DNA of 35,536 bases from Novispirillum itersonii subsp. itersonii ATCC 12639 (GTDB lineage Bacteria; Pseudomonadota; Alphaproteobacteria; Rhodospirillales; Rhodospirillaceae). Of this stretch, positions 24,859 to 33,035 are shown one piece after another. The stretch is taken from NCBI RefSeq assembly GCF_000381985.1, contig NZ_KB907356.1, positions 1 to 35,536 of the forward strand, written 5' to 3'. The notes beneath the pieces were generated by a model that was given only the letters and a program-made list of their open reading frames with translations, ran no database searches and was not told the origin of the DNA. Numbering within the stretch: the first letter of the stretch is position 1; every line of letters starts with the position of its first letter. The position numbers were made by a program, and so were the translations under genes.

Positions 24859-25479
24859 TTAAACCCTTAGGCGCACTCTGGCGACACGGGACCGCAGGCC
24901 CAGCAGAGCCGCCAGAGTCTGCTGGATCAACCACAGATCAAGCCAGACAGTTGCCCTGCGAACATAAAAACGGCAAAGGCGCAGCTTTTTCGGCACAAGG
25001 ACTGTGCGATAATACTGATCGGGATCGTCTGCAGCCGCGAGAAGGCTCCCCTCATTGCGAAAAACAATGCTCGCGAAATCAGTCAGACCGGGGCGGACAG
25101 ACAGAACAATGTTCTGATCTTCAGCAGGCCATACCTGTGTGTAGCGAGCCAATTCCGGTCGGGGGCCGACCAGACTCATATCTCCGACCAGAACGTTGAA
25201 CAACTGTGGCAACTCATCAAGCTTACTGCGCCGCAGGTAGTGACCCAACGGCGTAATCCGCTCCCCTCCTTCCACACCATCCTCCCCCTGATCCTGCCGG
25301 GGGCGCATGGTGCGAAACTTATAAATCACAAAGGGTTTGCCTCTTACCCCAATGCGGGCCTGCCTGAAAAGGACCGGCGAGCGCGATTCGGCATAAATGA
25401 CAACTGAAACAATAATAATGAGCGGAGAAAAAACAAAAATTGCAAAGATAGAAAATACTATATCGATAAATCTCTTCAT
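24859..25479 (-). CDS. Initiating sugar (phosphoglycosyl) transferase, monotopic PglC-like
   Basis: 206-aa small monotopic phosphoglycosyl transferase: it moves a sugar-1-phosphate from a UDP-sugar to undecaprenyl phosphate at the inner-membrane face, starting glycan assembly. The N-terminal re-entrant helix carries a proline break (FVFSPLIIIVSVVIY). The basic VLFRQARIGVRGKPFVIYKFRTM segment follows, then catalytic D88-E89 in RRSKLDELPQL, and MSLVGPRPELARY. There is no large N-terminal membrane domain as in WcaJ/WbaP. The start overlaps the stop of the DegT aminotransferase (ATGA, 25476-25479), as in loci where the initiating sugar is an amino-dideoxy hexose. That suggests a sugar of the diNAcBac or related type. 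Confidence 0.94.
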   Translation of the reverse strand: MKRFIDIVFSIFAIFVFSPLIIIVSVVIYAESRSPVLFRQARIGVRGKPFVIYKFRTMRPRQDQGEDGVEGGERITPLGHYLRRSKLDELPQLFNVLVGDMSLVGPRPELARYTQVWPAEDQNIVLSVRPGLTDFASIVFRNEGSLLAAADDPDQYYRTVLVPKKLRLCRFYVRRATVWLDLWLIQQTLAALLGLRSRVARVRLRV

Positions 25480-26637
25480 GATGACAATATTGATCTCGTC
25501 ACATCAATAACATACCGGACGTCATCATCCGTCATCGCAGAGAAAAGCGGAAGTGTCACAGTAGAATTAAAAACAGCTTCAGCCTGCGGGAAAGCGGCCT
25601 CAGTCACGCCTAACGTGGCCCGCCAGAACGAATGGCGATGCAAAGGAATATAATGGACGGCACATTGGACACCGTGCGCCGCCATGGCGGTCACAAAATC
25701 ATTCCGGCCGATCGGTGCCTCAGAACTGAGACGGCAAATAAACAGATGCCATGCGTGGCGATCCCCTGACCGGGCATCTGCCGGAAGAATCAGCGGCAAG
25801 CCTGCCAGCTCATGCAGATAGCGCTGCGCAATCTCTGTCCGGCGAGCCCACATTCTGTCCAGCTTTGCCAGCTGCACCACCCCAAGGGAGGCAGCAATAT
25901 CCGTCATATTGGCCTTAAGACCGGCCTCCGCCACGTCATACTGCCATGAATTCCCGCTCAACCGGCTAAAGGCATCCCTGTCGATACCATGCAGCCGAAG
26001 ACGCCGCATGCAGGCGGCCAGATCCGGATCAGCCGTCGTGACCATCCCCCCTTCCCCGGTGGTGATACTCTTGGTCGTATAAAAGCTGAAGACAGAAGCC
26101 GTCGCTGCGCCGCTGCCGACAAGCCGGCCTTTCCAGGTGGTCGGCAAAGCATGGGCTGCATCCTCAATCACATGCAGGTTATGCTGATAGGCCAGTTCAC
26201 CGATGACATCCATATCACAGGACAATCCTGCAAGATGGACCGGCAAGAGAACCTTGGTCCGGGGCGTGATTGCAGCCTCTATCTTTGCCGGATCAATAGT
26301 CAGGGTATGGGGATCAATATCGACCAGCACTGGCCGGGCCCCGAGATGATAGGCCGACATGGCCGTCGCAGAAAAGGTATTGGTGGTGGTGATCACCTCA
26401 TCCCCCGGACCGACGCCCAACGCCTTCATGGCAATGGTCAGCCCGACAGTGGCGGAGGCAACACTGACCGCCTGCACGGCCCCCCCCCATGTAATCTGAA
26501 AAAGCGCGCTCAAACTCAAGCACGGAGGGGCCGGACGTCAGCCATCCCGACCGAAGCGTCCGGACGACAGCGTCAATGTCTTTCTCGCCGATATCAGCGC
26601 GTGACTGAGGAACACGATACCCTCGCAGCACACTCAT
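25476..26637 (-). pseudogene. DegT/DnrJ/EryC1/StrS sugar aminotransferase, frame broken by a G9 tract
   Basis: PLP-dependent nucleotide-sugar aminotransferase in two frames. The N-terminal part (26637 down to about 26489) reads VPQSRADIGEKDIDAVVRTLRSGWLTSG and so on to FSDYMGG. The rest, from about 26480 to the stop at 25476, reads AVQAVSVASATVGLTIAMKALGVG, VIEDAAHALPTTWKG and the PLP lysine in FYTTKSITTGEGG (codon at 26072-26070). The break is at nine G on the coding strand (26488-26480); eight would join the halves exactly. So this is a one-base expansion: sequencing error, true mutation, or a slippage-prone on/off switch. Apart from it the gene is intact, at about 385 aa. It is coupled to the sugar transferase and probably makes its amino-sugar substrate. 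Confidence 0.85.
26480..26488 (-). repeat. G9 homopolymer inside the DegT aminotransferase gene
   Basis: Nine consecutive G on the coding strand (C9 on the plus strand), located at the N-terminal frame break. Eight repeats restore a single open frame. Poly-G tracts of this length are known slippage sites in surface-glycan genes of other bacteria. Confidence 0.9.
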
Positions 26638-26740
26638 CCTCAACAGCACCTCTATCCTGATACGTGGCGTTGCTTCATATTAGCGGTGAAGAAGGCGATC
26701 CACAATCAGATCACCCGCAGAAAATGAAACAGGACCAATC

Positions 26741-28279
26741 ATGCGACCTGATGTGGTCGGGCGGAAAACAGTCTTTACCTTATATCTTCTGACGCTGGCG
26801 TCGATGATGTCGGGGTACCTGCGGGAAATGAGCCTGGCGACCACGTTCGGAGCAGGCTCCCTTACCGACTCCTATCTGTCTGTTATCACTATCATCCGGC
26901 TTGTCTGTGATACAATACCATCGGCTATGTTGCTCGCGACCATAATCCCTTCCGTCTCGTCCCTGCTTGACCGCCCGGAACGGGTCCGCGCCCATGTGCT
27001 GACGGTGACAGTCCTGACCACAGCCATTATGACCTTAGGCTTAGCCCTTCTCATCTGGGGCTGTATGCCTTTTCTTTTACCCCTGTTAACCCCGGGGTTT
27101 GATCCGGAGAGGCTGGGTATCGCCCGGTCGATGACCTCTGCCATCGTGTGGTTCATGCCCATTCATTGCACCGGCATGGCCCTGACTCTTTTTCTGAACG
27201 CTCATGGCAGGTTTCGGATTGCCGCAGCCACTCCGCTGATTTCCAACGGTGTCTTCATCCTCAGTCTGGCCCTGACCCCTGACTGGGATGCTGTCAGCAG
27301 GCTGTGGCTGGCCACACTATCGGGTCCGACTCTTACCGTCCTGCTGCTTGGCAGACAGGTCATCCGCCAGAAGCTGTTCTATTATGCACCGTCACCGGAG
27401 GCCTCAGTCGCGCTCAGGCAGATCCGGATCACAGCTTGGCCAGTTCTATTCTCCTTAGGGCTGACCAGTAGCATCGGCCTGCTGATGATCTGCCAGCTGA
27501 TGATCCGGGGGTACGGTTCAATGATGGAGGGGGGAACAATCGCGGCCCTTTCTTTCGCTTTTAGGCTGTATGAAGTACCGGTTTCGATGACGGCGAATAT
27601 CGCTGCGACTCTCTCACTGCCTATTCTCTCACGATACTATGCTAACGGACAGCAGCAAGATTTTACCCGGGTCTGTCGTGACCTTCTGGAATGGGGACTG
27701 CTTCTGCTGACCCCTGTTGCTGTGTTTACAGCTCTGGAAGCACCGTCTCTGGTCCGCATCCTGCTCGCCCATGGGAATTTTACATCAGAAGATGCCTCTC
27801 AGACAGCCGCTGCCCTGACTGGCTTTGCCCCGGCCATTGTCTTCGAAGCCGGGCTTGTCGTCTTTTATCGGGCGTTCTATGCAGCGCACCGCACCCGTGC
27901 CGCAATGGGGGTTTCCCTGATTGTTATCGCCACGCTTGGCTTGTTGTTAACACTGATACCAATACACACAATACAGGGCCTTTCTCTTGCCTTCAGTACA
28001 AGCCTGGCAATCGGGATGATGTCAGTACTCTTCCTACTAACACATCAGACAGGATGCAAAATAACCCCAAATTTACCCTCAATCATTACCATGATCCCTT
28101 TGTTTTTTATAGCTCACATCATAAGCATACTTCCAGAAAGGCCGCCGCTGGTTGGTGGACTTGGATTTATGCTATTATATAGCTCCGCGTTTCTTATTCT
28201 ATTCCCTAAATATCGAAAATCTCTGATACAACAAATCACCTTCCGGAAGAACGCGGCGCAAAAGATGGGAAGCGACTGA
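26741..28279 (+). CDS. MurJ/MviN-like lipid flippase (MOP superfamily)
   Basis: 512-aa polytopic inner-membrane protein with about 14 hydrophobic segments. The N-terminus MSGYLREMSLATTFGAGSLTDSYLSV matches the MurJ/MviN pattern (SRxxGxxRxxxxAxxFGAgxxxDAF). Further family features are PSVSSLL near helix 3, GMALTLFLNAHGRFRIAAATPLISNGVFIL, and the second-half segment YEVPVSMTANIAATLSLPILSRYYANGQ. MurJ flips lipid II. In a glycan locus such as this, a divergent copy more likely flips the undecaprenyl-linked oligosaccharide started by the adjacent sugar transferase (inference). AGGA lies about 8 nt before the ATG. It is divergent from the DegT gene and followed after 54 bp by the GT2 gene. Codon use becomes AT-richer near the 3' end (about 27950-28200). 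Confidence 0.88.
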   Translation: MRPDVVGRKTVFTLYLLTLASMMSGYLREMSLATTFGAGSLTDSYLSVITIIRLVCDTIPSAMLLATIIPSVSSLLDRPERVRAHVLTVTVLTTAIMTLGLALLIWGCMPFLLPLLTPGFDPERLGIARSMTSAIVWFMPIHCTGMALTLFLNAHGRFRIAAATPLISNGVFILSLALTPDWDAVSRLWLATLSGPTLTVLLLGRQVIRQKLFYYAPSPEASVALRQIRITAWPVLFSLGLTSSIGLLMICQLMIRGYGSMMEGGTIAALSFAFRLYEVPVSMTANIAATLSLPILSRYYANGQQQDFTRVCRDLLEWGLLLLTPVAVFTALEAPSLVRILLAHGNFTSEDASQTAAALTGFAPAIVFEAGLVVFYRAFYAAHRTRAAMGVSLIVIATLGLLLTLIPIHTIQGLSLAFSTSLAIGMMSVLFLLTHQTGCKITPNLPSIITMIPLFFIAHIISILPERPPLVGGLGFMLLYSSAFLILFPKYRKSLIQQITFRKNAAQKMGSD

Positions 28280-28333
28280 AGGCCTCTCCCAGAACGCCCC
28301 TCTTCCTGCCCTTTACCAAAAAGATGCCCCGTA

Positions 28334-29521
28334 ATGGACACTGTCGCGACCTGCACCTTCTGGATAGCTTTTGCCACTCTGTTTCACATTTATCTTGGTT
28401 ATGAAAAACTCCTGAGGGTGTTCGCCGCTCTCCTCAGGCGACAGCCCCCTTTTTATGCCGATCCAGCCGATACAACCGTTACAGTGCTGCTGACAGTGCA
28501 TAATGAGGCTGACAATATCATCGCCCGACTTGATAACCTTCTGGGGCAGGATTTTCCGGCAGACCGGCTGGATATCTTTATTGTCTCAGATGGCTCGACC
28601 GATGAAACCGTCGCACTGGCAGATACCTATATCCGGCAACACGCATCCCGCCGGATCACCCTTCTGCCGCTGACGGGACAGAACGGGAAATCCATGGCCC
28701 AGAATCAGGCGCTGCCTCATCTGAAGGGGGAGATTGTTGTTCTGACCGATGCCGCGACCCGCTTCGCGCCAGACTTCATCAGCCAAATTTCCAGCCATTT
28801 CACAGACCCCAAAGTCGGTTGTGTCACCGGTACCGTGGCCTTCGGTAAAGATCAGAGTGCTGTTGCGCACGGTCAAAACCGATACTGGCAATCAGAGATG
28901 ACAATGCGGGACTGCGAAAGCCGACTGAACATTCTTGTCGTCGCCAGCGGACAGGCCATGGCAGTCCGGCGGCAATTACTCCGGCCCCTACCGGCCCATG
29001 TAGGGGATGACTGCATTATTCCTTTGGATGTTGTCGCAGCCGGGGCACTGGTGCGTCATGCCGCCACGGCGATCGCCCATGATGTCAATGAAACCCGCAT
29101 CCACCGGGAACTGCGCGCCCGGGCCCGGATGACAGCCCGCAACTGGACCGGAACGTGGATGCACCCGCGCCTCTTGTCCCCCTTACATCACCCCGGCCTT
29201 GCTTTTGCCTTATGGTCTCACAAACTGTTGCGCTGGCTCAGTCCAGTGCTGCTGGCGATGATGGCAGGCAGTGCTCTTCTCCTCAGCCATATGCCTTTCT
29301 ACGCTGTAACCTGTGGGCTGGGCGTTGTGTTTACTGTCTGTGCTGGCATCGGATTGATTGCCCCACAACCGACAGAAGGCAGCCACCCCGCAGGACTCAG
29401 GCTGTTCCTGCGGCTGTCACGGCTTTGCTTTGCCTTTGCCCTTGCCCAGTTCGGGTTTCTGAAAGGTCTGTGGATTGCTATGACCGGGAAACGGATCCAC
29501 GCCTATAGCAATCGCCGCTGA
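28334..29521 (+). CDS. Membrane-associated GT2 glycosyltransferase
   Basis: 395-aa inverting glycosyltransferase with a GT-A fold. An N-terminal membrane helix (5-22) is followed by the catalytic domain: TVLLTVHNEADNI, D86 of VSDGSTDET, the metal-binding TDA (138-140) and the acceptor-side GDD in VGDDCIIPLDVV. The classical Q/RxxRW is represented by RARARMTARNW. Three C-terminal hydrophobic segments (about 300-385) anchor it in the inner membrane. It probably extends the lipid-linked oligosaccharide at the cytoplasmic face or makes a processive polymer. Sugar specificity cannot be read. It ends 14 bp from the convergent ligase gene, with no terminator visible between them. Confidence 0.92.
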   Translation: MDTVATCTFWIAFATLFHIYLGYEKLLRVFAALLRRQPPFYADPADTTVTVLLTVHNEADNIIARLDNLLGQDFPADRLDIFIVSDGSTDETVALADTYIRQHASRRITLLPLTGQNGKSMAQNQALPHLKGEIVVLTDAATRFAPDFISQISSHFTDPKVGCVTGTVAFGKDQSAVAHGQNRYWQSEMTMRDCESRLNILVVASGQAMAVRRQLLRPLPAHVGDDCIIPLDVVAAGALVRHAATAIAHDVNETRIHRELRARARMTARNWTGTWMHPRLLSPLHHPGLAFALWSHKLLRWLSPVLLAMMAGSALLLSHMPFYAVTCGLGVVFTVCAGIGLIAPQPTEGSHPAGLRLFLRLSRLCFAFALAQFGFLKGLWIAMTGKRIHAYSNRR

Positions 29522-29535
29522 AAAACACTGGCCGC

Positions 29536-31527
29536 CTACTGCAGAACCTGCTTCACCTCGGGGGCCAAGGGCATGAACCGCTCCAGCCCCGCCTGTACAG
29601 CCTGCCGCATCAGGACCAACCCGGTCGCCTGCTGCCGGGGATCCCTGTCCTGTAACAGCAGAATCCCCTCAAACCAGACCAACACAGGATGACTCGGTTC
29701 AAAAGCCTTTACATAAGTGACCATCTCCACAAGACGGGCTTCTTTCTTACGGGCCAACAGCCAGTTAAAATAGGGGCTTAGAACATCAATACGCTGAGGC
29801 GCAACGCGCAGAAAAGAACGAAGCCGCGCCTCCCAGATCAGAGCAAGGCCCTCCTCATCCGCCCATGCAAGAGGGTGCTCAGGCGGTAAAAACGCCTGCG
29901 CCGATAACAGACTCACACTTGTGAGCAGCCCACTCGGCATTTGATAGTTCTCGGCCTGCCCCCCGAACCACTGCTGCGCCTGCCGGAACCGTTCCGCCTT
30001 TTCCGCAGTCATCTCAGCCTGCGCCATCGCCTCCGTCAGCACCGCGGCAGAACCCCGGCCATCCTGCCGTATATCAAGGACGGTCGCAGGATACGGAGCC
30101 TCTCTATCAAGCAGGGCATGCCGCAGCTCGTTTTCCTGCCAGCTACTGGCCAGTGATGCGCAGGCTGCTGCCACAAGCAGCACACTGACGAAAGCCCCTG
30201 CCCCCAGAAGAAGCTTTTTCGGGCACGACAAAAGCCACCTCAGATCCCCCCCCACGGCCCGGGGACGACCGATGACAGCCCCGCAGCCAATGGCAATGAA
30301 AGGAAGGCTAGCTGGAATCATAAACCACAAGGAGTCGAGAACCCCCCAACTCAGCACAAAAGCAACGGCAATCCAGCGACGGGCATAGCCCCCGGAGAGA
30401 AGAAGGCCAACCGGGAGCAAAACAGCAAGACAGGCCCCGGGGAGACCAACAGAAACCAATGCCTCAAGAATGGCATTGTGGCTGTGAAAAATATCCCGCT
30501 CGACCCCTCCCCATTCAGAGCCATAAAGATGAATGTCGGCGGACGCCAGATGCTGCGCCATTTGTTCAGGCACAGCCCCCCAACCGCGCCCAACCAACAA
30601 GGGGGTGCCTTCGGTCAGCAACGGTGGGAGGAGAATTTCGAAGATGACGGACCGCGACCAGAGTGTATGCGCGACCCCTGCCAACTGCGCGCCGAAAAGG
30701 GCAATCCCCAATGTCGGCAACAGACTGCCTGCTGCCACGACACCCCAGCTGAACCAACGCCTCCAGTGATCTTGTAACCAATGCCGCCCCCACCAGCAGA
30801 CCGCCAGCAGCAAAGGCAGCGAAAGCCACTGCGAACGGTTCCTGCCAGCAAGGGCAATCACCACACAGCATCCGGCAAGCAGCAACGCAGACCGGGGCTT
30901 TTTCTGCAGCCACAGCACACAGGCCGCAATCGTCAGACCCAGCGCCGGATAGGCCAGATACTCATTGAATTGCAGAAAACGCGGTAGCAAAGAAAACGGA
31001 GGGTCGTTGAGTTCCGGCACCAGATCTATACGCTTCAGCAGGGCAAGAATGGCCGCAACAAGCGACGAGACCGCAGAAGCCCAGATCAGCCGGCACCAAA
31101 CCCCTGGAAAAGACTGCACCACAATGGCAGCCGCAATACAGGCGGCAAAAGCAACGTACCACAAAACACCCTGCCCGGTCTGGGCTACACCAAAAACAGA
31201 CCGCCACGGGTTTTCAGAAAATGGCAACGCCACAACAGACCATGCAGCTATGGCACAGAAGGCCAACACCATCGGGTGCCCAACCGAACGGCGGGCGAGC
31301 CGGCTTTTGACACTCAACCCCGTTAATCCGGCAAGGCAGAGAGCGGCCCCACACCACAGGCCGATCACCATCGGCTGGGTCTCTCCCCATGCCCCCAAAA
31401 AAAAGACGGGATGAGCCAGCCAGATCAGGTTGGATGCCAGAAAAAGCCCAAAAACCAGCAGAGACAGCCAGAAGCGGTTGCCGGACAATAACCGGGCAGG
31501 CCGGTATTCACGTCTGTTACTTTGCAC
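29536..31527 (-). CDS. O-antigen ligase/polymerase (Wzy_C/WaaL-like) with C-terminal soluble domain
   Basis: 663-aa inner-membrane protein with about 12 hydrophobic helices in the first 440 residues. The family hallmark is the large periplasmic loop ending DIFHSHNAILEALVSVGLPGA, preceded by LVGRGWGAVPEQ; a lone catalytic-type His is in HSHN. WaaL, Wzy and the protein-O-glycosylating PglL share this pattern, so the sequence alone does not say whether glycan goes to lipid A, a growing chain or a protein. An extra C-terminal region of about 200 residues (WQENELRHALLDREAPYPATV onward) is helical and TPR-like, as in PglL/Wzy_C_2-type proteins. The start is GTG 31527. It is third in a minus-strand run after the lipoprotein and small secreted protein. 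Confidence 0.88.
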   Translation of the reverse strand: MQSNRREYRPARLLSGNRFWLSLLVFGLFLASNLIWLAHPVFFLGAWGETQPMVIGLWCGAALCLAGLTGLSVKSRLARRSVGHPMVLAFCAIAAWSVVALPFSENPWRSVFGVAQTGQGVLWYVAFAACIAAAIVVQSFPGVWCRLIWASAVSSLVAAILALLKRIDLVPELNDPPFSLLPRFLQFNEYLAYPALGLTIAACVLWLQKKPRSALLLAGCCVVIALAGRNRSQWLSLPLLLAVCWWGRHWLQDHWRRWFSWGVVAAGSLLPTLGIALFGAQLAGVAHTLWSRSVIFEILLPPLLTEGTPLLVGRGWGAVPEQMAQHLASADIHLYGSEWGGVERDIFHSHNAILEALVSVGLPGACLAVLLPVGLLLSGGYARRWIAVAFVLSWGVLDSLWFMIPASLPFIAIGCGAVIGRPRAVGGDLRWLLSCPKKLLLGAGAFVSVLLVAAACASLASSWQENELRHALLDREAPYPATVLDIRQDGRGSAAVLTEAMAQAEMTAEKAERFRQAQQWFGGQAENYQMPSGLLTSVSLLSAQAFLPPEHPLAWADEEGLALIWEARLRSFLRVAPQRIDVLSPYFNWLLARKKEARLVEMVTYVKAFEPSHPVLVWFEGILLLQDRDPRQQATGLVLMRQAVQAGLERFMPLAPEVKQVLQ

Positions 31528-31570
31528 GGATTAATCCATCAGCCCCATAAAATGCGCGGAGCTCTGCATT

Positions 31571-31831
31571 CTATGGCTTAGCAGGTTTCGATGCGCCCGC
31601 AACCGGAGAGGATTGCCCCTGCGGAACTGCCTGCATTGGCTTGGTCTGCGCCTGTTCAGCCGTCGGGCCTTCAGTTTGCTTCCGGGCGGCTTCAACCGCG
31701 GCGGCAGTGGCCTGAGCGGAAACCTGGGAAGACACCGGAGCCAATGTCGCCTGTGCTATCGCCGCCGGAGTAAAGGACCCAACCGACAGAGCCATACTGG
31801 CCGCCAGTATCAAGGCATGAGATACCTTCAT
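31571..31831 (-). CDS. Small secreted Ala/Gln/Pro-rich protein
   Basis: 86-aa hypothetical protein. Residues 1-26 are a Sec signal peptide (MKVSHALILAASMALSVGSF then PAAIAQA). The mature part is low-complexity, rich in Ala, Gln, Ser and Pro, with no cysteine and no recognised domain. A strong ribosome site AAGGAGG sits 5 nt before the ATG, supporting that it is real despite its size. It lies 20 bp after the lipoprotein hydrolase gene and 43 bp before the ligase gene, all on the minus strand, so it probably shares their message. Function unknown; a periplasmic linker or polymer-associated peptide is possible. Confidence 0.7.
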   Translation of the reverse strand: MKVSHALILAASMALSVGSFTPAAIAQATLAPVSSQVSAQATAAAVEAARKQTEGPTAEQAQTKPMQAVPQGQSSPVAGASKPAKP

Positions 31832-31851
31832 CGCACCCTCCTTTATTCAAA

Positions 31852-32715
31852 TTAGCGCCATCCGGTAATGATAGCCGTTTCCGGCCTGCGGACCAACTCC
31901 GACCATCCATCAATCCAACAGCACTGATGATCATAGTCCGCCTTTTCAACCAGCCGGGCATTTGATGGGCTTCCTAACTTACTTAAATATGAGCGGACAA
32001 CTGCAGGAGGGACAACGTCATCCTGGCCACCAACAAAATGGATCTGAGGGATTCCCCTAAGCCGCTGAGCATCATCTACCGGATCAAGAGAGCCGCTCAA
32101 GGGGGCGAGATTATCCGCACGGGTCCAATATCCGAGGTCAAGGTTCGCCGCCACGGTGACAAAGCCCGTCACATCTGTACGCCGCGCCGCCAGTAAGGCC
32201 GCAACAGCCCCTCCCCCCGAATAACCGACAAGAACGACCTTCTGCGCCCCGGTTCGTTGCTTCAGGTCATCAACCACCCGGCCGATGCTTTCAATAATTT
32301 CAGGGGCATAACGGTGGCTGGTCCAATAGGCCACAGCACACCCCTTGGCGGTCGCCGAGTCGGTATACTGGCAGGGACGGGCAACCCATGCCGCAGGGGT
32401 CGGATTAAGGAGTGCCATCCTCAAAGCAACCGGTGTCGCTGGAGTCGGATCAGCTGAAGGCGTTGATGCCCCTGAAAATGCACGCCCATCCCCTTCCAGA
32501 TACACTGTCAGAGGGCGCCCGTTTGCCGGTACAGAGGAAAAGGCGGCAGCGACAGAAAAGCGCCCGGTATCAACTTTTGCGTACGACCAGCCAGCCTGCT
32601 TTGCGTATGCAGAAGCCTGCGTTCTGCCAGGGAGTAAATTAGGAGATGAACAAGCCGAAAGGAAATAGGTGAAAAACAAAAAAGCGACACATCTGAACGC
32701 TGAAAGCCTTTTCAT
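31852..32715 (-). CDS. Alpha/beta-hydrolase lipoprotein
   Basis: 287-aa exported lipoprotein. The signal peptide ends in the lipobox LSAC with Cys22. The mature part has an alpha/beta-hydrolase pattern: strand LTVYLEGDGRAF (oxyanion-type), nucleophile S166 in VLVGYSGGGAV, acid D232 or D233 in HFVGGQDDVVPP and base H263 in ADYDHQCCW. It is probably an esterase, lipase-like or deacylase enzyme at the inner face of the outer membrane or the periplasm. It heads a minus-strand run with the small secreted protein and the O-antigen ligase. It may modify the glycan or its lipid carrier, but this is only suggested by context. Confidence 0.88.
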   Translation of the reverse strand: MKRLSAFRCVAFLFFTYFLSACSSPNLLPGRTQASAYAKQAGWSYAKVDTGRFSVAAAFSSVPANGRPLTVYLEGDGRAFSGASTPSADPTPATPVALRMALLNPTPAAWVARPCQYTDSATAKGCAVAYWTSHRYAPEIIESIGRVVDDLKQRTGAQKVVLVGYSGGGAVAALLAARRTDVTGFVTVAANLDLGYWTRADNLAPLSGSLDPVDDAQRLRGIPQIHFVGGQDDVVPPAVVRSYLSKLGSPSNARLVEKADYDHQCCWIDGWSELVRRPETAIITGWR

Positions 32716-33035
32716 GCAGGCGCATCCTCCCCGTTAATTTTTTACCGTCGGCTTAAAAGTCGAATATGCTCGTATGAGATTTTCAAGAACTTACCCAAAA
32801 AAGATCATTCTATTCATTTTTTAAGACCCATATAGCTATAATAATATCGATATAAATTTTCGAAACCCGCCCGGCTTCTCTCAGGCACATGAGAACAGTC
32901 AGGCACAAAGACGACTGTATAAATACATTTATCCCCCCACTCTGCCATCTGCAGCTTTGCGAAGTCTTGCATTATGAGCAACATAGGGGTAACTAAGACA
33001 CTCTTGGATTGTCCTTAAAAAATGATGGAGCGACA
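32716..33035 (+). promoter_or_regulatory. AT-rich divergent control region with putative promoter and repeated UTR motif
   Basis: This 320-bp gap has no gene. It is much AT-richer than the surroundings. TTCATT (32813-32818) and a perfect TATAAT (32837-32842) with an 18-bp spacer form a plausible sigma-70 promoter for the outer-membrane gene, giving a leader of about 185 nt. The palindrome ATATCGATAT (32843-32852) lies just after the -10. The leader holds two copies of CAGGCACA (32882-32889, 32900-32907), each inside a small inverted repeat. GGAG (33027-33030) is the ribosome site for ATG 33036. Confidence 0.5.

Noticed and set aside
25498-25540. GTCACAT and GTCATC repeats resembling the operator heptamer
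   Set aside because: They lie inside the DegT coding region, lack the exact 10-bp pitch and have no -35 element at the right distance.
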